A stretch of 20,363 nucleotides of DNA from DAOTEJ01 sp035454085 (GTDB lineage Bacteria; Pseudomonadota; Gammaproteobacteria; Burkholderiales; Burkholderiaceae_F): contig DAOTEJ010000047.1 in NCBI GenBank assembly GCA_035454085.1, positions 1 through 20,363 of the forward strand. The letters are read 5' to 3'. This document shows positions 1 through 7,778 of the stretch, in pieces (within the stretch, counting starts at the first letter, position 1; each line of letters opens with the position of its first letter). The position numbers were made by a program, and so were the translations under genes. The notes beneath the pieces are model-generated. The model was not told the origin of the DNA. It saw nothing but the letters and a program-made list of their open reading frames with translations, and searched no databases.

Positions 1-24
1 TGCGCCCACGACGCGATGGCGCGC

Positions 25-1131
25 CTAGGGGCTCGCCCCCAGCCGTGCCAGGGCCCAGGCCACGTGGCTGCGCACCACGCCAGACGCGTGGTCGGCGCGG
101 CTGCGCAGGGCGGCGATCACCTCGGGCGTGGGCAGTGCGTTGCCCAGTCCCACCGCCAGGTTGCGCAGCCAGCGCTCGTGGCCGATGCGGCGGATCGCGC
201 TGCCGGCATGGCGATCCAGGAACTCCGTCTCGGTCCAGGCAAAGAGCTCCACCAAAGTCGCTGCGTCCAGCCCATGGCGCACGTCGAAGTCGGGCAGCGC
301 GGCTCGGCGCGCGAACTTGTTCCACGGGCAGGCGAGCTGGCAGTCGTCGCAACCATAGACGCGATTGCCGATCAGCGGGCGCAGCGGCTCGGGGATCTCG
401 CCCGCGTGCTCGATGGTCAGGTAAGAGATGCACAGGCGCGCGTCGAGCTCGTAGGGTGCGACGATGGCGCCGGTCGGGCAGGCGTCGATGCAGTCGCGGC
501 AGGTGCCGCAGTGTTCGGCCAGCGGCGCGTCCACGGGCAGGGGCAGGTCGGTGAGGATCTCGCCCAGGAAGAACATCGACCCCGCCTCGCGCGACAGCAG
601 CAGCGTGTGCTTGCCGCGCCACCCCAGGCCGGCACGCGCGGCGAGCTCGACCTCGAGCACCGGCGCCGAGTCCGTGCATACCCGGTAGCCGTGCGCGCCC
701 GCGGCCTGCCCGATGCGCTCGGCCAGCGCCTGCAGCCGCGTGCGCAGCACCTTGTGATAGTCGCGCCCCCGGGCGTAGACCGACACCACCGCGGCACCGT
801 GCTCGGCCAGGCGGGCGCGCTCGCGGCCTGGCCAATCGGCACGCGTGCTTGCCGGCAGATAGTCCATGCGCGCGCTGATCACGCGCAGAGCGCCGGGCAG
901 CAGGTGCCGCGGATCGGCGCGCAGCTCGGCGTGGCGCGCCATGTAGTCCATGCTGCCGTGCCGCCCGGCGGCGAGCCAGTCGCGCAGCCGAGCCGAGGCG
1001 GCGGCGAGCTCCAGGTCGGCGATGCCCACGGCGCCAAAGCCCAGCTCGGCGCCCCAGCGCTTGATGTCAGCGGCCAGGCGTCCAAGGTCGGCCGCGGCGC
1101 TGCCGGTATCCTCGCAGGCGCTTGCATCCAT
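25..1131 (-). CDS. queG: Epoxyqueuosine reductase QueG
   Basis: This 368-residue protein matches QueG, the cobalamin-dependent iron-sulfur enzyme that reduces epoxyqueuosine to queuosine in the wobble position of certain tRNAs. The sequence shows the expected ferredoxin-like cysteine pattern: C208, C211, C214 and C218 in CGTCRDCIDACP, then C234, C261, C264 and C268 in GCDDCQLACPW, enough for two 4Fe-4S clusters. The DSAPVLE segment (residues 154-160) contains the family's conserved Asp. The C-terminal 60 or so residues look like the HEAT-type repeat found in long QueG proteins. Length is normal. The ATG at 1129-1131 gives a 30-residue lead into the conserved GFGAVGIADL segment, as in homologs. 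The gene is divergent from tsaE with only 13 bp between start codons, so its promoter must lie inside tsaE or be very compact. Family identity is secure. Confidence 0.95.
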   Translation of the reverse strand: MDASACEDTGSAAADLGRLAADIKRWGAELGFGAVGIADLELAAASARLRDWLAAGRHGSMDYMARHAELRADPRHLLPGALRVISARMDYLPASTRADWPGRERARLAEHGAAVVSVYARGRDYHKVLRTRLQALAERIGQAAGAHGYRVCTDSAPVLEVELAARAGLGWRGKHTLLLSREAGSMFFLGEILTDLPLPVDAPLAEHCGTCRDCIDACPTGAIVAPYELDARLCISYLTIEHAGEIPEPLRPLIGNRVYGCDDCQLACPWNKFARRAALPDFDVRHGLDAATLVELFAWTETEFLDRHAGSAIRRIGHERWLRNLAVGLGNALPTPEVIAALRSRADHASGVVRSHVAWALARLGASP

Positions 1132-1144
1132 GGACCGATTCTAG

Positions 1145-1663
1145 GTGTCCCTGCCCCAGTTCCTGGCCCTGCCCGACGAGGCCGCCACCGCGCGCCTCGG
1201 CGCCGCGCTCGGCCGCGCCTTGCTCGAGCACGCCGCGGCGATCGCGCAATGCGGCCTCAACCTGCGCTTCACCGGCGAGCTCGGTGCGGGCAAGACGGCG
1301 CTGGTGCGCGCGTGCTTGCGGGCCGCTGGCGTCCAAGGCCCTGTGAAAAGCCCCACCTTTACGCTGCTTGAACCTTATAAAGTTTCGAGCTTAGACTTTT
1401 ATCACTTTGATTTTTATAGATTCGCCAGCCCGGCGGAATTTGCTTCCGCCGGCTTTCGCGAGCACTTCGGGCCCGGCTGCATCACCGCGGTGGAGTGGCC
1501 GGACAAGGCCGGCCCCCGCCTGCCGCCCGCGGACCTTGACATCGAACTCCTGAGCGACGGCGCAGCGGGCCGCGTGGCCCGGATCCGCGCCCCAAGCGAC
1601 ATCGGACAAGCATGCTGGATCAGCGCGATGCACCACTGGACAGCCACCGCCGACGCCTCCTAG
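1145..1663 (+). CDS. tsaE: tRNA threonylcarbamoyladenosine biosynthesis ATPase TsaE
   Basis: TsaE is the P-loop ATPase that works with TsaB and TsaD to make the t6A modification on ANN-decoding tRNAs. The 172-residue product has the Walker A motif GELGAGKT (44-51), the switch-like SPTF (69-72), HFDFYR (87-92) and VEWPDK (116-121), all family hallmarks. The start is a GTG at 1145; a TAG lies immediately upstream in frame (1142-1144), so no earlier start exists. No strong Shine-Dalgarno is visible. The C-terminus is about 15-20 residues longer than usual because the reading frame runs 52 nt into amiC. Codons 77-93 are strikingly AT-rich for this genome (see findings). The order tsaE-amiC is common in proteobacteria and suggests co-transcription with coupled translation. 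Confidence 0.93.
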   Translation: MSLPQFLALPDEAATARLGAALGRALLEHAAAIAQCGLNLRFTGELGAGKTALVRACLRAAGVQGPVKSPTFTLLEPYKVSSLDFYHFDFYRFASPAEFASAGFREHFGPGCITAVEWPDKAGPRLPPADLDIELLSDGAAGRVARIRAPSDIGQACWISAMHHWTATADAS

Positions 1664-2898
1664 GCGCGGCCGGGGGCGCGCTGGTGCTCGCGCTCGGCCC
1701 CATGCAAGTCGCCCACGGCGCGCAAGTGGTGGGAGTGCGCATCTGGCCGGCGCGCGACTACACCCGCCTGACGATCGAGCACGACCGTGAACTGCGCTTC
1801 ACGCACTCGCTGCTGCGCGACGGCCGGCCGCGGCTGGTGGTCGACATCGAGGGCATGGACCTCACGCCGCGCCTCAAGGAGCTCGTGGGTCAGGTCACGC
1901 CCAACGACCCCTACGTCGCCGCGGTGCGCGTCGCGCAACTGCGCCCGGGGGTGGTGCGGCTTTCGGTCGACCTCAAGGAAGAGGTCAAGCCCCAGGTCTT
2001 CGCCCTGCCGCCGGTGGGTCCCTACGGCATGCGGCTGGTGCTCGACCTGTACCCGGCCGTGCCCGTCGATCCCCTGCTCGCCCTGCTGCGCGATGAACAC
2101 GCGCGGCGCGACGACATCGGCCGCCTGCTCGAGCAGGAGTCGAGGAGCCGCGCGCCGGGCACGCAGCGCGGCACCGAGCCCTTGCTCGCGCGGCTTGTCA
2201 CCATCGCCATCGACCCGGGCCACGGCGGCGAGGATCCCGGCGCGATCGGCAGTGCCGGAACCTACGAGAAGGACGTGACGCTGGCGATCGCGCAGCGCCT
2301 GCATGCGCTGATCGAAGCCGAGCCCACCATGCGCGCCGCGCTCACCCGCGACGGCGACTACTTCGTGCCCCTGGGCCGGCGCGTGGCCAAGGCACGCGCG
2401 GTGCAGGCGGATCTGTTCGTGTCGATCCACGCCGACGCCTGGATCCGGCCCGACGCGCGCGGCTCGTCGGTCTTCGCGCTCTCGGACGGCGGCGCAAGCT
2501 CGGCCGCGGCGGCCTGGATGGCGCGGCGGGAAAACGGCGCCGACCTGATCGGCGGGATCAACCTCGGGTCGCAGGACGCCCAGGTGGCGCGCGTGCTGCT
2601 CGATCTTTCGACCACCGCGCAGATCAACGAGAGCCTCAAGTTCGGCAACTCGGTGCTGCGCGAACTCGAGCGCGTGAACCGCCTGCACAAGCCGCGGGTC
2701 GAGCAGGCGGGGTTCGCGGTGCTCAAGGCGCCCGACATTCCCTCGGTGCTCGTCGAGACCGCCTTCATCAGCAACCCCGAGGAAGAGGCGCGCCTGCGCG
2801 ACGAGGCCTACCAGGAGGAAGTGGCCCGCGCCATCCTGCGCGGCATCAAGCGCCACTTCGCCAGGCACCCGCCCCAGCCGCGCCAGCCCATCGCCTAG
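1612..2898 (+). CDS. amiC: N-acetylmuramoyl-L-alanine amidase (AmiC type)
   Basis: This is a periplasmic zinc amidase that removes stem peptides from septal peptidoglycan during daughter-cell separation. The 428-residue protein begins with a twin-arginine-like signal (SHRRRLLGAAGG, residues 11-22, then a hydrophobic stretch to about 37), which fits the known Tat export of AmiC. An AMIN domain, which targets septal peptidoglycan, spans about 38-148. A linker leads to the Amidase_3 domain (about 195-415). Zinc ligands are visible as H204 (DPGHGG), E219 (TYEKD) and H273 (SIHAD), and E382 (VETAF) is the likely catalytic Glu. Residues about 284-340 correspond to the insert that in AmiB/AmiC carries the inhibitory helix relieved by LytM activators; this assignment is by family position. 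The start at 1612 lies inside the 3' end of tsaE. No activator gene is in the window. Confidence 0.94.
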   Translation: MLDQRDAPLDSHRRRLLGAAGGALVLALGPMQVAHGAQVVGVRIWPARDYTRLTIEHDRELRFTHSLLRDGRPRLVVDIEGMDLTPRLKELVGQVTPNDPYVAAVRVAQLRPGVVRLSVDLKEEVKPQVFALPPVGPYGMRLVLDLYPAVPVDPLLALLRDEHARRDDIGRLLEQESRSRAPGTQRGTEPLLARLVTIAIDPGHGGEDPGAIGSAGTYEKDVTLAIAQRLHALIEAEPTMRAALTRDGDYFVPLGRRVAKARAVQADLFVSIHADAWIRPDARGSSVFALSDGGASSAAAAWMARRENGADLIGGINLGSQDAQVARVLLDLSTTAQINESLKFGNSVLRELERVNRLHKPRVEQAGFAVLKAPDIPSVLVETAFISNPEEEARLRDEAYQEEVARAILRGIKRHFARHPPQPRQPIA

Positions 2899-2965
2899 GC
2901 TCGGCGGCCGCGACCGTCCGGTGCCCCGGATTGCGCCCGGCCAAGGCGGGGCGGCCGGCGGCCTT

Positions 2966-2971
2966 TAGAAT
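2966..2971 (+). promoter_or_regulatory. Possible -10 element upstream of aldolase gene
   Basis: TAGAAT differs by one base from the sigma70 -10 consensus and sits in a local AT-rich patch of an otherwise very GC-rich spacer, 36 nt before the aldolase ATG. No good -35 hexamer is visible at 16-18 bp upstream. A ribosome binding site GGAG follows at 2997-3000, 7 nt before the ATG. The call is tentative. Confidence 0.35.
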
Positions 2972-3007
2972 CGCACCATTCCCACACGAACCTTGCGGAG
3001 AGCCCTC

Positions 3008-4072
3008 ATGGCGCTGGTATCGATGCGTCAACTCCTGGATCACGCGGCCGAGAACGGCTACGGCATCCCGGCGTTCAACGTCAACAACCTCGAGCAGGTG
3101 CAGGCCGTGATGGCCGCGGCCGACGAGACCGGCGCGCCGGTCATCCTTCAGGCCAGCGCCGGCGCCCGCAAGTACGCGGGCGAGAGCTTCATCAAGCACC
3201 TCATCCAGGCCGCCACCGAGGCCTATCCGCACATCCCCCTGGTGATGCACCAGGACCACGGCACCAGCCCCAAGATCTGCCAGGGCGCGATCGACCTGGG
3301 CTTCGGTTCGGTGATGATGGACGGCTCGCTGATGGAAGACGGCAAGACCCCGTCGAGCTACGACTACAACGTCGAGGTCACCCGCAAGGTGGTCGGGATG
3401 GCGCACCAGGTGGGCGTCACCGTCGAGGGCGAACTCGGCTGCCTGGGCAGCCTCGAGACCGGCGAGGCGGGCGAGGAGGACGGCGTCGGTGCGGTCGGCA
3501 AGCTCGACCACAGCGCCCTGCTCACCGACCCCGAGCAGGCCGCGGACTTCGTCAAGAAGACGCAGCTCGACGCGCTGGCCATCGCCATCGGCACCAGCCA
3601 CGGCGCCTACAAGTTCAGCCGCAAGCCCACCGGCGACATCCTGGCGATCAGCCGCGTCAAGGAGATCAACCGCCGCATCCCCAACACTCACCTGGTGATG
3701 CACGGCTCCTCCTCGGTGCCGCAGGACCTGCTGGACATCATCAACCAGTACGGCGGCAGGATGAAGCAGACCTACGGCGTGCCGGTGTCCGAGATCCAGG
3801 AAGCCATCAAGCACGGCGTGCGCAAGATCAACATCGACACCGACATCCGCATGGCGATGACCGGCGCGGTGCGCAAGTTCATGGCCGAGAACCCCGAGAA
3901 GTTCGACGCGCGCGAGTGGCTCAAGCCCGCTCGCGAGGCCGCCAAGGCGGTGTGCAAGGCGCGTTACCTCGAGTTCGGCTGCGAGGGCCAGGGCGCGAAG
4001 ATCCAGCCCATCGCGCTGACGCTCATGGCGCAGAAGTACCAGAGCGGCGCGCTGAGCCAGCAGGTGCGCTGA
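3008..4072 (+). CDS. fba: Fructose-bisphosphate aldolase, class II
   Basis: This cytoplasmic zinc enzyme cleaves fructose-1,6-bisphosphate to dihydroxyacetone phosphate and glyceraldehyde-3-phosphate, and runs in reverse in gluconeogenesis. The 354-residue protein shows the class II active site: catalytic D83 and zinc ligand H84 in MHQDHGTSP, E142 in VEGELG, H198 in TSHGAYK, zinc ligand H232 in VMHGSSSVP, and N275 in KINIDTDIR for substrate phosphate/DHAP binding. Its length matches the Burkholderiales/CbbA type. A frame extending to a TTG at 2993 exists, but ATG 3008 with GGAG 7 nt upstream is clearly the better start. The flanking genes (amiC upstream, fumC convergent downstream) are not the pyk or purC neighbours I would expect in many betaproteobacteria. 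Confidence 0.97.
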   Translation: MALVSMRQLLDHAAENGYGIPAFNVNNLEQVQAVMAAADETGAPVILQASAGARKYAGESFIKHLIQAATEAYPHIPLVMHQDHGTSPKICQGAIDLGFGSVMMDGSLMEDGKTPSSYDYNVEVTRKVVGMAHQVGVTVEGELGCLGSLETGEAGEEDGVGAVGKLDHSALLTDPEQAADFVKKTQLDALAIAIGTSHGAYKFSRKPTGDILAISRVKEINRRIPNTHLVMHGSSSVPQDLLDIINQYGGRMKQTYGVPVSEIQEAIKHGVRKINIDTDIRMAMTGAVRKFMAENPEKFDAREWLKPAREAAKAVCKARYLEFGCEGQGAKIQPIALTLMAQKYQSGALSQQVR

Positions 4073-4094
4073 GCGTCCGGTTCCACGAGCATCC

Positions 4095-4116
4095 AGGGGC
4101 GGCTGCGGCCGCCCTT
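4095..4116. terminator. Hairpin between convergent fba and fumC
   Basis: A 7-bp GC stem (GGGCGGC at 4097-4103 with GCCGCCC at 4108-4114, loop TGCG) can be extended by a G-T and an A-T pair at its base. It is followed by the mildly T-rich TTGTCGTT. It lies 23 nt past the aldolase stop, in the 134-bp gap between convergent genes. The stem is strong but the U-tract is weak, so bidirectional termination is plausible, not proven. A second small hairpin (CGCTTG / CAAGCG, 4163-4178) lies nearer the fumC end. Confidence 0.5.
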
Positions 4117-4206
4117 GTCGTTCGCGCCGGGTCCACCGCCGGCCCCGCGACGGCGGACAGCTCGCTTGCGGTCAAGCGGCTGCGGCAGCAGGCAGCTTGC
4201 GTGAGT

Positions 4207-5607
4207 TCATCTGCCCACCATGTCTCCCGGCACCACCCAACGGTCGAACTCGTCAGCGGTGAGGTGGCCCGAAGCAATCGCCGCGTCACGCAGACTGCTG
4301 CCTTCCCGGTGCGCCTTCTTGGCAATGGCAGCCGCCCGGTCGTAGCCGATGTGAGGGCTCAGCGCGGTCACTAGCATCAGCGAACGCCGCACCAGCTCAT
4401 CGATGCGTTCGCGATTGGGCTCGATGCCGGCGGCGCAATGCGCGTCGAAGCTGCGCATGCCATCGCCCAGCAACCGCACGCTCTGCAGGAAGTTGTGGGC
4501 GGCCATCGGGCGGAAGACGTTGAGTTCGAAGTTGCCCGAAGCACCGCCGAAGTTGATCGCCACGTCGTTGCCGAACACCTGTGCGGCAAGCATCGTGATC
4601 GCCTCGCTCTGCGTGGGATTGACCTTGCCGGGCATGATGGAAGAGCCGGGCTCGTTCTCCGGAAGGCTCAGTTCACCGATACCGCTGCGCGGCCCGCTGG
4701 CCAGCCAGCGCACGTCGTTGGCGATCTTCATGAGGCTCGCGGCAAGAGTCTTGAGGGCGCCGTGGGCATGGACGATGCCGTCCATGGCGGCCAGCGCCTC
4801 GAACTTGTTCGGCGCCGTGACGAACGGCAGGCCCGTCAGCCGGGCCAGTTCCGCGGCCACCTTCTCTGCGTAGCCACGGGGCGCATTCAGACCCGTGCCG
4901 ACGGCGGTGCCGCCGAGCGCCAGCTCGCAAAGGTGCGGCAGCGCCGCCTCCAGGTGCGCTTGGCCGTGCTGCAGCTGCGCGACGTAGCCGGAGAACTCCT
5001 GGCCCAGAGTCAGCGGCGTGGCATCCTGCAGATGGGTGCGCCCGATCTTCACGATGTCGGCGAACTCGCGCGATTTGCGCTCCAAGGTCCCGCGAAGTCC
5101 GATCAGCGGGGGCAGAAGGCGATGCTGGATCGAGTCCACCGCCGCGACGTGCATGGCCGTGGGAAACACGTCGTTGGACGACTGGCTGAGATTGACCTCG
5201 TCGTTGGGATGCACCCGCCTGGCTTCGCCGCGCTCGCCCCCCAGCAGTTCGCTGGCGCGATTGGCCAGCACCTCGTTGAGGTTCATGTTGGTCTGCGTGC
5301 CCGAGCCGGTCTGCCATACGACCAGGGGAAACTCTTCGGCGTGCCGGCCCTCGATCACTTCGTCCGCGGCCTGCACGATGGCGCGCGCCTTCGCTTGGTC
5401 GAGCAGGCCCAGCGATGCGTTGACCACCGCACTCGCGCGCTTGACCTGCGCCAAGGCCTTGATGATCTCGGCGGACTGCCGCTCGCCCGAGATGGCGAAG
5501 TTCTCGAGCGAGCGCTGCGTCTGCGCGCCCCACAGGCGATGGGCGGGAACCTCGATGTACCCGAAGCTGTCGCGTTCCCGTCGCGTGGCAGAAGGCGTCA
5601 CTTTCAT
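4207..5607 (-). CDS. fumC: Fumarate hydratase, class II
   Basis: FumC is the oxygen-stable, iron-free fumarase that interconverts fumarate and L-malate in the TCA cycle. The 466-residue length is normal for the homotetrameric enzyme. Visible motifs are TGSGTQTNMN (100-109), HPNDEVNLSQSSND (133-146), THLQDATPLTLGQE (191-204) with the active-site His H192, and the fumarase/aspartase superfamily signature GSSIMPGKVNP (321-331), whose mobile loop carries the catalytic Ser. The start at 5607 is fixed by a perfect AGGAGG six bases upstream. The possibility that it is a related lyase (aspartase, argininosuccinate lyase) is small given the whole-length FumC-like pattern. The gene converges on fba and diverges from the Na/Pi transporter. 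Confidence 0.96.
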   Translation of the reverse strand: MKVTPSATRRERDSFGYIEVPAHRLWGAQTQRSLENFAISGERQSAEIIKALAQVKRASAVVNASLGLLDQAKARAIVQAADEVIEGRHAEEFPLVVWQTGSGTQTNMNLNEVLANRASELLGGERGEARRVHPNDEVNLSQSSNDVFPTAMHVAAVDSIQHRLLPPLIGLRGTLERKSREFADIVKIGRTHLQDATPLTLGQEFSGYVAQLQHGQAHLEAALPHLCELALGGTAVGTGLNAPRGYAEKVAAELARLTGLPFVTAPNKFEALAAMDGIVHAHGALKTLAASLMKIANDVRWLASGPRSGIGELSLPENEPGSSIMPGKVNPTQSEAITMLAAQVFGNDVAINFGGASGNFELNVFRPMAAHNFLQSVRLLGDGMRSFDAHCAAGIEPNRERIDELVRRSLMLVTALSPHIGYDRAAAIAKKAHREGSSLRDAAIASGHLTADEFDRWVVPGDMVGR

Positions 5608-5973
5608 TGGCAGCCTCCTCGGCTGTGCAGGAGGGTCCGACCGCGTCGGCTGGCACTGCCGTCGGCACCCCGAGACTTGCTGTGATTCAGGCTAGCACCT
5701 GCCGGGCTTCGGTCCACCCTCGGGGCGATAGTGCGCCGGCGCGTGCGTTTCACGCGCGCCCGACCGAGCGAACGCTCGAACGCCATCGGCTCTAATCGGG
5801 AGCCTGGTTCCAAACGCCGTCTTCTGGCGCTTCAGTGACGGGCGGTCTGCGGGGGTTGCGCGGATCGATTCGTGTCCCGGCGCGCAGCTCCCCCCAATCC
5901 GACAGAGTGATCAGCAAATAGTTACGATGGCTCGCGAACATCTCCACTGGGCAGTGCGCCATAGAGGTTGAAC
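5608..5973. other. Divergent regulatory region between fumC and Na/Pi transporter gene
   Basis: This 366-bp gap holds no gene I can support. It is the only place for the fumC promoter and for the promoter of the plus-strand transporter gene. Two short inverted repeats are visible: GCGCGTG / CACGCGC around a 5-nt loop at 5739-5757, and CGAGCG-AA-CGCTCG at 5765-5778. The part nearest the transporter gene (about 5900-5945) is relatively AT-rich and includes TTACGAT-like sequence that could be a -10. I see no pho box that I can recognise. Small open frames here have no recognisable protein features. Confidence 0.5.
5614..5619 (-). promoter_or_regulatory. Strong ribosome binding site of fumC
   Basis: On the minus strand the sequence is AGGAGG followed by six bases (CTGCCA) and the fumC ATG. 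It is the full consensus Shine-Dalgarno at ideal spacing, and it settles the start codon. Confidence 0.85.
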
Positions 5974-7653
5974 ATGACTGAACTCTCACCCCTGACCATG
6001 ACCGTCCAGTTGCTGGGCGGGCTGGCGCTGTTTCTCTACGGCATGGAGAAGATGACCGACGGCCTGAAGGCGGCCGCCGGCAAGCAGATGAACACGCTGC
6101 TGGCCAGGCTGACGGGCAACCGCATCCTCGGCGCCCTGACCGGTGCGGTGGTGACCGCGGTGATCCAGTCCTCGTCCGTGACCACCGTGCTGGTCGTGGG
6201 CTTTGTCAGTGCCGGACTCATGACCCTGGTGCAGGCGGTCGGCGTGATCTTCGGCGCGAACGTGGGTACGACCATGACCGCGCAGATCGTGGCCTTCAAC
6301 ACCACCGCGCTTGCGCTGCCACTGATCGCGATCGGCTTCGTGATGGGCTTCGTCTGGAAGGAGGGCGTGGCGCGCCACTACGGCGCGATGCTCATGGGGC
6401 TGGGCCTGCTCTTCTACGGCATGGGGGCGATGGGCGAGGCCATGGCGCCGCTGCGCACCAACCAGAGCTTCGCGGAGTTGTTGCAGTCGCTGCAGAACCC
6501 GGTGCTGGGCATGCTGGCCGGCGCGGTGTTCACCGCGCTGGTGCAGTCCTCGTCGGCGACGATCGGCCTGGCGGTGGTCATGGCCACCCAGGGGCTGCTG
6601 TCGCTTCCGGCCGGCATCGCCATCCTGTTCGGCGCCAAGATCGGCACCGGCATCACCGCCGTGCTGGCGGGCATTGGCAAGCCGCAGGACGCCAAGCGCG
6701 CCGCCGTGGTGCACGTGCTGTTCAACCTGCTGGGGGCCGTGCTCTGGCTGCCCTTCATCCCGCAACTTGCCGCGCTCGCCCAGGCGGTCTCGCCGGTCGC
6801 GGCCGATCTGCAGGGCGTCGAACGGCTCGCCGCCGAGGTGCCGCGCCAGATCGCCAACGCGGCAACCATCTGGGCGGTGGCCAACACTGTGTTCTTTCTG
6901 CCCTTTGCCTCTGCATTTGCTCGGCTGGCAACGCGCATCGTGCCGGACCGCGCGGCCGAACCGAAGGAACTCATCCGGCCCAGCTTTCTGGATGACGAGG
7001 TGATCCAGGTGCCGTCGATGGCACTGGAGCGGGCGCGGATGGAACTGGGGCACATGGCTGAACTGACCGAGGACATGCTGCTCAAGGCCAGATCGGCCCT
7101 CGAGTCCATGACGCCGTGCGAGCTGTCCCGCCAGGGCGATCAGGTGCGGGTGCTGCGCGAAGCCGTGCTCGACTATCTGGCGCACGTCGGGCGCAGCGAG
7201 CTGAGCGACGCCGAGTCCGCCGAGTACGTCCGGCTGGTCGCCGCCGCGGGCGAGATCGACACCATGAGCACGGCCATCAGCCGCGAACTGGCGCCGCTTG
7301 CCGGGGCGGCGAAGGACGCGGACCTCACGCCCTCGCCGGAGGCGGTGGACCTGCTGCGGCGGCTGCTGCTGACGACGCAGGAAATGGCGCAGTCCGCGCT
7401 GCGGGCACTGGTCGACAGCGACGAGCGCGCCGCGCAGGCGGTGGTGGCCAGGCGCGGCACGATCCTGGACCTCACCTCTGAGCTGCAACGCCTGCAGGCC
7501 TCGCGCCTGACCCAGGACGACCCGAAGCGCCTGATCAAGCACCGCCTGCAGCTCGAGCTCGTCGACCGGCTGCGGCGCATCCATGGCGTGGCCGAGGACA
7601 TGGCCCTGTCGGTGCTGCCGCGCAGCGTGCTCGCTGCCGAGCTCTCTTCGTAG
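5974..7653 (+). CDS. Na/Pi cotransporter family protein with PhoU-like C-terminal domain
   Basis: The 559-residue protein belongs to the bacterial NptA/YjbB-type Na+/phosphate cotransporter family. The N-terminal half (about 1-320) is hydrophobic, with two repeated units typical of the family: IQSSSVTTVLVVGFVSAG (QSSS at 65-68) and VQSSSATIGLAVVMATQG (QSSS at 191-194), each followed by a GA(N/K)(V/I)GT motif (GANVGTT 94-100, GAKIGTG 220-226). The C-terminal about 210 residues (350-559) are charged, helical and PhoU-like, a usual fusion in the family. It may export or import phosphate; direction cannot be read from sequence. ATG 5974 with AGAGG six bases upstream is preferred over a TTG at 5968. 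There is no linked pst/pho gene. Confidence 0.9.
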   Translation: MTELSPLTMTVQLLGGLALFLYGMEKMTDGLKAAAGKQMNTLLARLTGNRILGALTGAVVTAVIQSSSVTTVLVVGFVSAGLMTLVQAVGVIFGANVGTTMTAQIVAFNTTALALPLIAIGFVMGFVWKEGVARHYGAMLMGLGLLFYGMGAMGEAMAPLRTNQSFAELLQSLQNPVLGMLAGAVFTALVQSSSATIGLAVVMATQGLLSLPAGIAILFGAKIGTGITAVLAGIGKPQDAKRAAVVHVLFNLLGAVLWLPFIPQLAALAQAVSPVAADLQGVERLAAEVPRQIANAATIWAVANTVFFLPFASAFARLATRIVPDRAAEPKELIRPSFLDDEVIQVPSMALERARMELGHMAELTEDMLLKARSALESMTPCELSRQGDQVRVLREAVLDYLAHVGRSELSDAESAEYVRLVAAAGEIDTMSTAISRELAPLAGAAKDADLTPSPEAVDLLRRLLLTTQEMAQSALRALVDSDERAAQAVVARRGTILDLTSELQRLQASRLTQDDPKRLIKHRLQLELVDRLRRIHGVAEDMALSVLPRSVLAAELSS

Positions 7654-7778
7654 CGGGTCGTAGCCAGCACCTGGCGGCTGCGAGGCGCACCCAGCCCCGG
7701 CGCCGCGGCCCGGGAGGGTGATCGGGATCGGGCACCGCGCACCCGCACCTGGCGCGCGCTTGCGCCGCAGGGCCGACC

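Noticed and set aside
5792..5989. Small minus-strand frame of 65 codons upstream of the transporter
   Set aside because: It has no recognisable protein features or ribosome binding site, and it spans the likely promoter region.
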